Positions 30,001 to 42,024 of a stretch of DNA of 64,000 nt are shown piece by piece. The stretch comes from Spongilla lacustris (taxonomy: Eukaryota > Porifera > Demospongiae > Spongillida > Spongillidae): NCBI GenBank assembly GCA_949361645.1, contig OX442420.1:9068735-9132734 (forward strand), given 5' to 3'. The position numbers and the translations under genes were made by a program. A model generated the notes under the pieces. That model did no database searches, had not been told where the DNA came from, and worked only from the letters and a program-made list of their open reading frames with translations. The first letter of the stretch is position 1. Every line of letters begins with the position of its first letter.

Positions 30001-31885
30001 TGGACTTGCAGTGTGAGGTTATTAAGTTCAATTGCAGCTTGGGAGTTAATGGTTCCATTGGCTTGCTATGAGGAAGGCTGGTAGTTGTACTGTGTGGGGA
30101 TGGTCCCATTAGCCCCCTCGTTCAGTGAAGGACAGGTAGTGGGAGGGGGTGTTGTGGGGACTGCTAAATAATAAGTTCACTTGCTGTGAGGGCTAAACGT
30201 TCCACTGGTTCCATTGGTGGGGCATGTGTGATTCCATTGGTACATGTGCGTACATGCACATGTCCCCTGAAATTGTTGCATGGAGTTACTGACTCCATTT
30301 GCAGTGTGAGGGCTGCCTTCTCCACTGGCATTAAGTGGGGGCCACATTGATCCTCTGGTTGTGTGGCAGCTGGTGCTCCCTTGCTGGCAGTGTGGGGGTC
30401 AGGTTTTGCAGTATTGATTTCACTTGGGTTATTGGTTGGTTCCAAAGGTACGTAGTGTGTGATTGCAGTGAGGGGGAGTGGTAGTTCTTGGCCCCATTGG
30501 CCCCTGGTCTGCTGACGCAACTTGCAGTAAAGGACAGGTAGTGAGAAGAGGGGGGGTGGGGGGGAGGGACGAGGGCTGGCACCAGTGTGTGGTGGGCCTG
30601 TTAAGTTGTTCTGGTACATGTCCCCTGACCAATGAGGAGGGTTGGTGGTTGTACTGTCCCATTGGCTGATTGGCCCCTCTTTCATTGAAGGACGGGTAGT
30701 GGGGGCAAGTACATATACATGTAGTTCATGGCTCCCCTGAAATTTTTGGGGTTGCTGAATCCATTTGCAGTGCGAGGGCTGGTTTCTCCACTGGCATTAT
30801 TCTGGGAGCTCGATTAACCACTGTTTGTGTGGCAGCTGGTACTTCCTTGCTGGGCTCCATCTGTGAGAGGGCTCCACTGGTGTGGGCTGCTGTCTGGACT
30901 TGCAGTGTATACTGGTAGAGGGTTTAGTGGCTCCATTTGAAGTGAGCAGAGAGGGGCTGGTAGTTCTACTGTGCGAAGCTGGCAGTTCTACTGTGCGAAG
31001 CTGGCCTTACAGGCCCTTGTTTGTGTGGGGGCTGCTGACTCAACTTGGGGTGGCGTCATGACTGACACTGTGGAGGCTACCCCATTGGCCCTGGGTAGCT
31101 GAGGGTGTTCTGTAAGAATGGTTCCTGGGCTGCTGACTGCAGTGTGAGGCTATTAAGTTCAGTTGATGTGTAGACTTTACAGGTTCCACTGCTATTGTTC
31201 ATGAGCTTGCGGTGAGGGGGCTGGTTGTTCTACTGTGTGGGGGGTCCCAGCTGATTCAACTTGCATTGAACGAAAGGGGGGGGGGGGGGGGGGGGGGGAG
31301 TTAGCCCCTGGGTGTGGGGCCTGTTAAGTCCACTTGCGGAATGAGGGCTAATGGTTGATCTGTTAGTGAGGTCATCACATGTTGTTGGTACATGTAGTTC
31401 ATGGCACCCCTGAAATGGTTGGGGATGCTGATGCCATTTGCAGCCTGAGGGCTGGCATCTCCCTGGCACTATTGTGGGGGCTACATCCCTGCTGGCAGTG
31501 TGGAGGTCTGATGATCTTACTGCGAGAGGGCTGTGTCTCCACTGGCATTGTGGACGCTAGCTCCATTGACCAGGTTAGCTGGTGGCTCCCTTGCTAGAAT
31601 TATGGGGCCTGTTAATTCCTCTTGTTGGCCCCACTATTTGGAATGTGAGGCTGTTATTAATAATTTAAATTGCAGCATGGGGCTTAATGGTTCCAAAGGT
31701 ATATAGTGTGCACTTGCAGTAAGGGGGCTTGTGGTTCTGCTGTGTGGGGATGGCCTCTTTGGCCCCAGGGCTGCTGAGGGAACTTGCAGTGAAGGGCCTA
31801 GCCCCATTAGCCCCTGGCTATGTGGGGGTGGGGCTGGTGGCTCTTTTGGTAATTTAGGGGCTGCTCACTCCCTATCACTAACACA
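27051..31885. repeat. E2 right interior: two tandem reverse copies of the left interior
   Basis: 27540-29880 and 29880-31885 are both reverse-orientation relatives of 24440-26460. The block around GGCCCCTCTTTCATTGAAGG, for instance, occurs near 28350 and again near 30670. The right arm therefore holds a tandem duplication with an offset of about 2.3 kb that the left arm lacks. Confidence 0.75.
28936..29243 (+). repeat. 308-bp pure-purine G tract
   Basis: Runs of 5 to 10 G separated by single A, without any pyrimidine. The corresponding sites in sister sequences have a single homopolymer of about 22-25 (25018-25042, 31277-31298, 57247-57269). The tract is an expansion of that homopolymer. Poly-Gly and poly-Pro frames across it are artefacts. 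Confidence 0.95.
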
Positions 31886-32586
31886 ACCACCATCTTCAGT
31901 GGTACGACCGCCATCACTACCTTTCTCAATCTCTCCATCCTCGTCCAATGTATCTTGAATATCGATCGTCGTATTCGTACAGTTCGAACTCATCCGCCGA
32001 CTGATTCAGAGAAACTCGACGAGCTCGCGTTCACTCGTGTTATACGTCACCATATTGTTTATCTACACCGAAAAACAACCGTAAGTCTATACTAACAAGC
32101 ACTACAATTCAGCCGCCGGTTTGTTTGGTGACCTTATAGGTGTGGTTATCACGCCCTATAGGAATAGTTGAATATTCATGCACTCCGGAGAATGGAAACT
32201 GTTCCGTGCACATATAAAGGCGCGATTCGAGCGGGAAACGTGTACTTACTTTGCACAGCTGTTTCTCCGTAACGGATGGCATGAAAATTAACGAACAGAA
32301 CAAATCAATAGGTATAGGACCTCCCTACCTACAAACCGAATTTGAAGCGATTTGATTACTCCTACCGAAAGTTATGGTGGGTTTGAACCCGGTGGGGTAT
32401 CGGACGTTGCAATACTGGCACGGAGTAAGTGCAAGACCCCAAATTATATTTTAGCATACAGAAATGGTGTAGTATGAAGTGCTGAAAATAGGAAGTCAAG
32501 AGCTCAAACCGTGTGGAAGATATAGCGCTTTGAATTGGATGTTATATATATAAATTCACAAGCATCAAAATCGCATAGAACGTTCC
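31886..32586 (-). repeat. E2 right outer arm
   Basis: Reverse complement of 23740-24440, ending TAGAACGTTCC at 32586. The mirrored 64-codon frames at 24023 and 32109 translate identically. Confidence 0.88.
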
Positions 32587-32602
32587 ATATATATATATAT
32601 AT
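32587..32602. repeat. (AT)8 spacer between E2 and E3
   Basis: 16 bp of pure AT dinucleotide between the two element ends. Confidence 0.92.
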
Positions 32603-33420
32603 GGGACAGTTTCCGCGAAAATGTCCGAGTTTTATAACATTATAATCTTATAAAAATACTTCTTGTTTGAATCGCTATATCTTCCGAACGCTAAACGCTA
32701 TCAACTTCCTATTTTCGAAAGTTCATATTACACCATTTTTCTATGATATATTACATTTTGGAGTCTTGCACTTGCTCCATGCCAGTATTGCAACGTTCGA
32801 TACCCGACCAGGTTCAAACCCGCCATAACTTTAGGTAGGAGTAATCAAATCGCTTCAAATTCGGTTTGTAGGTACAGAGGTCCTATACTTATCGATTTGT
32901 TCTGTTCGTTAATTTTTATGCCATCCGTTACGGAGATACAGTTGAACAAACTACGTCCACTTTATCCCGCTCGATTCGTGCCAATGATTTTGGCAAATCG
33001 CGTCCCGCTCAATGTATGGGGAGGCGGTTGTTATATCATAGGCGCGAAACGAGCGGGAAAAAGTGCACGTAGTTTGTTCAACTGTATCTCCGTAACGGAT
33101 GGCATAAAAATTAGCGAACAGTACAAATCGATAGGTATAGGACCTCTGTACCTACAAACCAAATTTGAAGCGATTTGATTACTCCTACCCAAAGTTATGA
33201 CGGGTTTGAACCCGGTCGGGTATCGAACGTTGCAATACTGGCATGGAGCAAGTGCAAGACTCCAAAATGTAATTTATCATAGCGAAATGGTGTAGTATGA
33301 ACTTTTGAAAATAGAAATTCGATACCGTTTAGCGTTCGGAAGATATAGCGACTCAAACAAGAAGCATTTTTATAAGATTATAATGTTATAAAACTCGGAC
33401 ATTTTCGCGGAAACTGTCCC
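32603..33420. mobile_element. E3: 818-bp fold-back MITE of the same family
   Basis: Starts GGGACAGTTTCCGCGAAAAT and ends with its complement. The two halves are reverse complements with few mismatches up to a short loop near 33011. It consists of little more than the shared subterminal block, including the hairpin around GGTTCAAACC and the ATCCGTTACGGAGATACAG segment. There is no coding capacity; the 93-codon frame crossing its centre is a shadow of the repeat. Confidence 0.92.
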
Positions 33421-33434
33421 ATATATATATATAT
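33421..33434. repeat. (AT)7 spacer between E3 and E4
   Basis: 14 bp of pure AT dinucleotide. Confidence 0.92.
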
Positions 33435-34605
33435 GGGACAGTTTCCGAGAAAATGATACTTCGCATATATAAATATAAAGTTATAAAAATGCCTCGCGTT
33501 TGAATCGCTATAACTCCCGAACGATAAACGATATTAACTTCCTATTTTCAACACTTCATACTACACCATTGCTCTATAGTAAAATACATTTTGGGGCCTT
33601 GCACTTGCTCCGTGCCAGTATTGCAACGTTCGATACCCCACCGGGTTCTAACCCACCATAACTTTAGGTAGGAGTAATCAATTCGCTTCAAATTCGGTTT
33701 GTAGGTAGAGAGGTCATATACCTATCGATTTGTTCTGTTCGTTAATTTTTATGTCATCCGTTACGGAGATACAGCGGCGCAAAGTTGGTACACGTTTCCC
33801 GCTCGAATTGCGCCGTTGTACGTGCGTGAACCGCTTCCATACCAAATTACATGAATATGCAACTACTTCCTGTGGGCTGAGACTTGGATAACTTATAGCC
33901 ACACCTATGTATACTGCGCTAGCTAGCTAGCTGGGTAAGTATTTAATCTATCGCCCCTGTCACAGTTGATATTCGTTATTATCTGTGTAGATAAACGATA
34001 TGCATAGCGACGTCCACTGAAGACAAGCTCGTAAGAGGTTCAATCGGCGGACGAGTTCGAGCCGGTACGGTTACGACGAGATATTCAAGATACTTTCGAT
34101 GAGGATGGGGAGATCGAGAACGGTAGTGACGGCGGTCGTACCACTGACGATGGTGGTTGTAGGAAGTAAACAGCCGCTAAATCACCACCGGCCCCGCCCC
34201 CCACATATGGGCCATTGCAAGTCCAGACAGCAGCCCTGCAAAACCAACAGATGCAATGCAGAGCCACCAACCCGCACTACCTAGGGAACCACCCGCCCAT
34301 ATCAGACCCTACACAGGAGCTACCAACTAACCAATGGGGTCAGCCTCCACAGTACAAGTAGAGATACTTATACTAACCCTCTCCCTGCAAATGGAGTTGG
34401 CAGCCCTCACAATTTCAGGGCAGCCATGAACTACATGTACATGTACCAAGGGAAGTCACACATGCCCCCTCCCAACACTACCAGTGGAACTACATGTATT
34501 AGCCCTCACTGCAAATGGCCTTACATGTACATGTAAGCAGAACCCCATTGGTCCAGCCCCCTCCCCTCCCCACCCCCACTATTGATTATTCTCTGCAAGT
34601 TCAAG
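33435..34605 (+). repeat. E4 left outer arm
   Basis: Mirror of 40838-42008 without detected difference. Reading frames of 62 and 61 codons translate identically in both arms. Confidence 0.9.
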
Positions 34606-36625
34606 CTTAAGGGGCCAATGGAGCCATCCCCACACAGCAAAATCACCAGTCCCCATCACTACAGCCTTGCAAACTTTCAAAACAATACCTCCACACTGCA
34701 AGTAGTGGAGCCACCAGCTCTCTTACGGATGGGGTTACCAGACCTTGCACTGCCAGTATGGGAGCCCTCACAAGCAGGGGTCAATAGATGCCAGTGGAGA
34801 TGCCGCCCTCACACTACAAGTAGTCCCCATAAAGTACTGTACGTACACCCTCCCCTCTCCAAACAGTGGAACCATAAGCCCTCAATGCACGTGCTCCACA
34901 CACTGAGACCAGCCACCTGGACCAATGGAGTCAGCTCCCTCACTGCAAGTGGACAGTATCATTGGACCATTAATGCAAGTGAACTTAATAGCCACACGAT
35001 ACAAGTGAACTAACATGTAATACCTCCCGCACACTGCAAGTACTGGAGCCACCATCTCTCTTACAGATGGGGTTACCAGACCCTGCACTGCCAATGGAGA
35101 TGCCAGCCATCACACTACAAGCAATTAAGCAGTCCCCAAATTTCAGGGGAAGCCATGAACTACATATGCACTGAACGTACACCCGCCCTTTCACTGCAAG
35201 TGCCCTACACACTGGGACCAGCCCCCACGGCCCTCCTGCCCACTACCTGTCTTTCACTGCAGGTAGAGTCAACGGCCCAGGGACAAATGGGGTCAGCTCC
35301 CTCACTGCAAGCAGACAGTAACATTGTAACTATTAATGCAAGTGAACTTAAAAGCCCACACTGCATTCCAGTTAGCATCAGTGGAGCCATATTCCAGATG
35401 GAGTTATCAGACTGCCAGCAGGGAAGCCACCAGCTGCTAAACTCCCCGGGGTCATTGGGGGGTCCCACAATAATGCATACTGGTGGATGGAGTCACACTG
35501 CAAGTGGAAATGGCACCCCGCACAATTTTAGGGAGCCACGAACTGGAGCCACACATGCCCCCACTATCTATGGAACCATTCACCCTCACTAGCAGCCCCC
35601 ACATATGACACCCTATCCCCACTACCTATTATCATTGACTGCAAGTTTCAGCAGCCTTCTCAGCCTTCTCAATACAAGTGCACCATACCAATGACCATTC
35701 ACTGCAAGTTCAAGGGGCCAATGGTCACACATCAAAACCACCATCCTCCATTGATCACTGCAAGTGAACTAAACAACTGCACGATGCAAGTGAATTTCCA
35801 TTAAATGTAAATGCCTCCACAATGCAAGTAGTGGAGCCACCAGCTCTGTTACAGATGGGGTTACCAGACCCTGCATTTGGTCAATGCCAGCAGGGGTGCC
35901 CACACAAGCTGGGGTCAGTAGGTATTTGATGCCAGTAGAGATGCCAACCCTCACACTACAACCCATGAACTACATGTACTGTACGTACACCTGCCCATCT
36001 CAAAACACTACCAATGGAACCATTAGGCCTCCTGCCCTGCACTACCTGCATGTCCTTCACTGCACGTTGAGTCAACATACGGCCCAGGGACCAATGGCGT
36101 CAGCTCCCTTACTGCAAGTGGACAGTATCATTGGAATCATTAATGCAAGTGAACTTAATAGCCGCACATTACAGGTCCCGTTAGCACCAGCGGTTCTTGG
36201 TCTGTCAGCAAAGGAGCCACCAGCTGCTAAACACCCCAGGGTCATTGGGGCCCCCAGAATAATCATGCTGGTGGAAACTCACAACAGTGGAATTGGAATT
36301 GGTAACCCCCACAATATTAGGGGAACCATGAACTGGAGCCCCCCGCTATCCATGGAACCATTAGCCCTCACTTAGCAGGAGTACCTCCCACTACATGTAC
36401 CTATCCTTCACTGCATGTTTCATCTGCCAAGATTACCAGCCGTATCACTACAAGTGCACCATACCCGTGAACATTTACCGCAGGTTCAAGGGGCCAATGG
36501 GACCACTGGAGCCATTCTCACACATTAGAACCACCATCCCCCATAACTGCAAGTGAACTTAACAGCCGCACAAGACAAGTGAACTTACATTTAATGCCTA
36601 CACACTGCTACTAGTAGAGCCACCA
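34606..36625. repeat. E4 left interior, degenerate repeats
   Basis: Homologous in reverse to 38815-40837 with indels. The composition resembles the E2 interior (CACTGCAAGTG, GGAGCCACCAGCT, GAACTACATGTAC). Frames of 140-165 codons at 35155, 35884 and their mirror images are conserved only as far as the DNA is, and show no domain. Confidence 0.75.
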
Positions 36626-38110
36626 GCTGCCACATTACCGGTCCTCACAAAACTAGACCCCATCATGAGGAGTGGAACCACACATGCAATGGAGCCATTA
36701 GCTCTCACTGCATGTGGACTAACTTACATGGTGCAGGCCCCAAACACTGGGGCCAGCCACAATGGCCCCCTATCCGCTTAACCTCACACAGTACAACCAC
36801 CAGCTCCTCAATGCAAATGGAACCACCAGACCCACTACCTGTGAAACCTTTAACTCCCTACCTGTGAAACTGACCAGTCATTAACCCCCACACTACAAGA
36901 GGACTTACACTGTCAGGAGAACCATCAACTACTAGTGGAGCTACCAGCCCGCATTGGACAAATGGGAACACCATGCACCACTGAAGCAGCCTCCGTTTGT
37001 AGAGTGTACATGTATACGTTTTGAACACATTTTGTGTTGTAGATCTGAACTAAATGTTTGTGCATGTACAGAGTATTTTATCTGGGGTGGAAGTGAAGCC
37101 CATGCTGTTAGTGGTGAATATATTTACCAGCCCTATCGGTACTGATTGCGGGTGGTCTGCACCCGTGGTTGGTTTATATACACAAGCAGAGAGCTTTTTG
37201 GAAGATAAAAAATAAGAATAAAACCCCCTACAGCTGGGAACTACATGTAGTGCTTTACATTGTTGAGGTACACTTAGCAAAACATGTAAGTGCCATTTTG
37301 GATGTGTGTCACGGTGAAGACATCAGAATTCATGACCGCACAAGTGAAGTTGGTGGTCATGAATTCCAATGTCTTCACCATGCCAAATTATAGCTGTGAC
37401 TGCGCATGCAATTTATGTGACATTCTAAGTGGCACTTACAAGTTTTGCAACTTGTACATGTATCTCAACACTACACAGTTCCCAGTAGGCTTTTTTCTTT
37501 TCAAAAAGCCTTCTGCTTGTCTATATAAACCAACCACGGGTGCAGACCACCCGCAATCAGTACCGATAGGGCTGGTAACTATATTCACCACTAACAGCAT
37601 GGGCTTCACTTCCACCCCAGATAAAATAACTCTGTACATGCCTCGGTACATGCACAAACATTTAGTTCAGATCTACAACACAAAATGTGTTCAAAACGTA
37701 CACATGTACACTCTACAAACGGAGGCTGCTTCAGTGGTGCATGGTGTTCCCATTTGTCCAATGCGGGCTGGTAGCTCCACTAGTAGTTGATGGTTCTCCT
37801 GACAGTGTAAGTTCTCTTGTAGTGTGGGGGTTAATGACCAGTTTCACAGGTAGGGAGTTAATGGTTTCACAGGTAGTGGGTCTGGTGGTTTCATTTGCAG
37901 TGAGGAGCTGGTGGTTGTACTGTGTGGGGTTAAGTGGATAGGGGGCCATTGTGGCTGGCCCCAGTGTTTGGGGCCTACACCATGTAAGTCCCCATGCAGT
38001 GAGAGCTAATGGCTCCATTGCATGTGTGGTTCCACTCCTCATGATGGGGTCTAGTTTTGTGAGGACTGGTAATATGGCAGCTGGTGGCTCCCCTGCTGGC
38101 AGTCTGATTA
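36626..38110. repeat. Palindromic module P in E4
   Basis: A palindrome with its own centre near 37358, about 360 bp from the centre of E4 as a whole. The phrase GGAGGCTGCTTCAGTGGTGC at 37719 mirrors its complement near 36980. At the centre GACATCAGAATTCATGACC meets its own complement. Confidence 0.85.
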
Positions 38111-40837
38111 CTCCATACGTAAGAGGGCTGTTGGGGGTGGGTGCTGGGTGAGTCTGGTTCCACTGGTATTGTGCGTTTGCAGTGAGAGGGCTAGTGAGTG
38201 AGGGATGGCATTGCACGTTCACTCCTGGATCTCGGATACAACTTGCAGTAAAGGATAGGTAGTGAGAGATAGGGCCGTGGGGGCTAGCCCCGTATGTGGG
38301 GACTGCTAAGTGAGAGCTAATGGTTCCATGGGCATGTGTGACTCCAGTTGATGGCTCCCCTAATATTGTGTGGGGTGCCGAATTCCTATTGCCGTGTGAG
38401 AGCTGGAGTCTCCACCAGCATGCATTATTGTGGGGGGCCCCCAACGACCCTGCAGAGGGTTTTAGCAGCTGGTGGCTCCCTCGTTGGACAGGTGCTAACT
38501 GGACTTGTTGTATGGGGCTATTAAGTTCACTTGCAATAATGCGTCTGTCCGCTTGTAGTGAGGGAGCTGACCCCTGGGCCAATAACTCAACATGCAGTGA
38601 AGGGGCAGGAGGGCTGTGGGGGCGGGTCCCAGTGTGTAGGGTAGTTGCAGTGAGGACTAATGGTTCAAATGGTAGTGTTTGGAGAGGGGCGGGTGTATGT
38701 TCAGTGCATGTAGTTCATGGCTTCCCCTGAAATTTGGGGACTACTTGTAGTGCGATGGCTGGCATCTCCACTGGCATATACATATTGACCCCAGCTTATG
38801 TGGGCAGTGCAGGTCTGGTAACCCCATCTGTGAGAGAGCTGGTGGCTCTACTATTAGCAGTGTGTAGGCATTAAATGTAAGTTCACTTGTCTTGTGCGGC
38901 TGTTAAGTTCACTTGCAGTTATGGGGGATGGTGGTTCTAATGTGTGAGAATGGCTCCAGTGGTCCCATTGGCCCCTTGAACCTGCGGTAAATGTTCACGG
39001 GTATGGTGCACTTGTAGTGATATGGCTGGTAATCTTGACTGATGAAACATGCAGTGAAGGATAGGTACATGTAGTGGGAGGTACTCCTGCTAAGTGAGGG
39101 CTAATGGTTCCATGGATAGCGGGGGGCTCCAGTTCATGGTTCCCCTAATATTGTGGGGGTTACCAATTCCAATTCCACTGTTGTGAGTTTCCACCAGCAT
39201 GATTATTCTGGGGGCCCCAATGACCCTGGGGTGTTTAGCAGCTGGTGGCTCCTTTGCTGACAGACCAAGAACCGCTGGTGCTAACCGGACCTGCAGTGTG
39301 GGGCCATTAAGTTCACTTGCATTAATGATTCCAATGATACTGTCCGCTTGCAGTGAGGGAGCTGACGCCATTGGTCCCTGGGCCGTATGTTGACTCAACG
39401 TGCAGTGAAGGACATGCAGGTAGTGCAGGGCAGGAGGCCTAATGGTTCCATTGGTAGTGTTTTGAGATGGGCAGGTGTACGTACAGTACATGTAGTTCAT
39501 GGGTTGTAGTGTGAGGGTTGGCATCTCCACTGGCATCATATACCTACTGACCCCAGCTTGTGTGGGCACCCCTGCTGGCATTGATCGAATGCAGGGTCTG
39601 GTAACCCCATCTGTAACAGAGCTGGTGGCTCCACTACTTGCAGTGTGGAGTGTGGAGGCATTTACATTTAATGGAAATTCACTTGCATCGTGCGGCTGTT
39701 GAGTTCACTTGCAGTGATCAATGGGGGATGGTGGTTTTGATGTGTGACCATTGGCCCCTTGAACTTGCAGTGAATGGTCACTGGTATGGACTGTACTTGT
39801 AGTGTGTGGGGGCTGCTAAGTGAGGGTGAAATGGTTCCATAGATAGTGGGGGCATGTGTGGCTCCAGTTCGTGGCTCCCTAAAATTGTGCGGGGTGCCAT
39901 TTCCACTTGCAGTGTGACTCCATCCACCAGTATGCATTATTGTGGGACCCCCCAATGACCCCGGGGAGTTTAGCAGCTGGTGGCTTTCCTGCTGGCAGTC
40001 TGATAACTCCATCTGGAATATGGCTCCAATGGTGCTAACTGGAATGCAGTGTGGGCTTTTAAGTTCACTTGCATTAATAGTTACAATGTTACCGTCTGTT
40101 TGCAGTGAGGGAGCTGACCCCATTTGTCCCTGAGCCGTTGACTCTACTTGCAGTGAAGGACTAGTAGTGGGCAGGAGGGCCGTGGGGGGCTGGTCCCAGT
40201 TTGTGGGGCACTTGCAGTGAAAGGGCGGGTGTACGTTCAGTGCATATGTAGTTCATGGCTTCCCCTGAAATTTGGGGACTGCTTAATCGCTTGTAGTGTG
40301 ATGGCTGGCATCTCCATTGGCATCATACCTACATGTACATTGTATTGACCCCAGCTTGTGTGGGCACCCCTGCTGGCAGTGCAGGGTCTGGTAACCCCAT
40401 CTGTAAGAGAGATGGTGGCTCCAGTACTTGCAGTGTGCGGGAGGTATTAAATGTTAGTTCACTTGTATCGTGTGGCTATTAAGTTCACTAGCATTAATGG
40501 TCCAATGATACTGTCCACTTGCAGTGAGGGAGCTGACCCCATTGGTCCAGATGGCTGGTCTCAGTGTGTGGAGCACTTGCAGTGTAGGCTTATGGTTTCA
40601 CTGTTTGGAGAGGGGCGGGTGTATGTACAGTACTTTATGGGGACTACTTGTAGAGTGAGGGCGGCATCTCCACTGGCATCTATTGACCCCTGCATGTGAG
40701 GGCTCCCCTACTGGCAGTGCAGGGTCTGGTAACCACATCCGTAAGAGAGCTGGTGGGGAGGTATTATTTTGAAAGTTTGCAAGGCTGTAGTGATGGGGAC
40801 TGGTGGTTTTGCTGTGTGGGGATGGCGCCAATGGTCC
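38111..40837. repeat. E4 module P tail and right interior
   Basis: 38111-38815 is the single-sided tail that also follows module P in E1 (15060-15250) and E5 (50870-51355). From there to 40837 the sequence mirrors the left interior with indels. No gene was found. Confidence 0.7.
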
Positions 40838-42008
40838 CTTGAACTTGCAGAGAATAATCAATAGTGGGGGTGGGGAGGGGAGGGGGCTGGACCAATGGGG
40901 TTCTGCTTACATGTACATGTAAGGCCATTTGCAGTGAGGGCTAATACATGTAGTTCCACTGGTAGTGTTGGGAGGGGGCATGTGTGACTTCCCTTGGTAC
41001 ATGTACATGTAGTTCATGGCTGCCCTGAAATTGTGAGGGCTGCCAACTCCATTTGCAGGGAGAGGGTTAGTATAAGTATCTCTACTTGTACTGTGGAGGC
41101 TGACCCCATTGGTTAGTTGGTAGCTCCTGTGTAGGGTCTGATATGGGCGGGTGGTTCCCTAGGTAGTGCGGGTTGGTGGCTCTGCATTGCATCTGTTGGT
41201 TTTGCAGGGCTGCTGTCTGGACTTGCAATGGCCCATATGTGGGGGGCGGGGCCGGTGGTGATTTAGCGGCTGTTTACTTCCTACAACCACCATCGTCAGT
41301 GGTACGACCGCCGTCACTACCGTTCTCGATCTCCCCATCCTCATCGAAAGTATCTTGAATATCTCGTCGTAACCGTACCGGCTCGAACTCGTCCGCCGAT
41401 TGAACCTCTTACGAGCTTGTCTTCAGTGGACGTCGCTATGCATATCGTTTATCTACACAGATAATAACGAATATCAACTGTGACAGGGGCGATAGATTAA
41501 ATACTTACCCAGCTAGCTAGCTAGCGCAGTATACATAGGTGTGGCTATAAGTTATCCAAGTCTCAGCCCACAGGAAGTAGTTGCATATTCATGTAATTTG
41601 GTATGGAAGCGGTTCACGCACGTACAACGGCGCAATTCGAGCGGGAAACGTGTACCAACTTTGCGCCGCTGTATCTCCGTAACGGATGACATAAAAATTA
41701 ACGAACAGAACAAATCGATAGGTATATGACCTCTCTACCTACAAACCGAATTTGAAGCGAATTGATTACTCCTACCTAAAGTTATGGTGGGTTAGAACCC
41801 GGTGGGGTATCGAACGTTGCAATACTGGCACGGAGCAAGTGCAAGGCCCCAAAATGTATTTTACTATAGAGCAATGGTGTAGTATGAAGTGTTGAAAATA
41901 GGAAGTTAATATCGTTTATCGTTCGGGAGTTATAGCGATTCAAACGCGAGGCATTTTTATAACTTTATATTTATATATGCGAAGTATCATTTTCTCGGAA
42001 ACTGTCCC
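40838..42008 (-). repeat. E4 right outer arm
   Basis: Reverse complement of 33435-34605, ending GAAACTGTCCC. Confidence 0.9.
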
Positions 42009-42024
42009 ATATATATATATATAT
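42009..42024. repeat. (AT)8 spacer between E4 and E5
   Basis: 16 bp of pure AT dinucleotide. Confidence 0.92.

Larger units (their letters stand above)
23740..32586. mobile_element. E2: non-autonomous palindromic transposon
   Basis: 8847 bp, starting GGAACGTTCTATGCG and ending with its complement. The outer 700 bp of the arms are about 99 percent identical (two substitutions seen in the first 50 bp) and without indels; mirrored positions sum to 56326. The subterminal block is shared with E1. The interior has no gene. It is built from diverged repeats of phrases such as GGAGCCACCAGC, CACTGCAAGTG and CAGGGGAGCCATGAACTACA. The right half holds two tandem copies of the arm interior and a long G-rich tract. 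Confidence 0.88.
33435..42008. mobile_element. E4: non-autonomous palindromic transposon
   Basis: 8574 bp, GGGACAGTTTCCGAG to its complement. Mirrored positions sum to 75443, and the outer 1.17 kb shows no mismatch or indel in the parts I compared. The first indel is near 34610. Further in, the arms stay homologous but with indels, and the middle holds the P palindrome displaced to one side. There is no intact gene. The terminal arms carry a decayed transposase start (ATG at 33999) followed by an acidic-type stretch with GGCGGTCGTACCACTGACGA. Confidence 0.9.

Noticed and set aside
34582..40123. Frames of 140-165 codons conserved between the E4 arms
   Set aside because: Conservation follows the DNA palindrome, including non-coding positions. 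The composition is P/T/S/N-rich with no motif, and indels change frame without preference for multiples of three.
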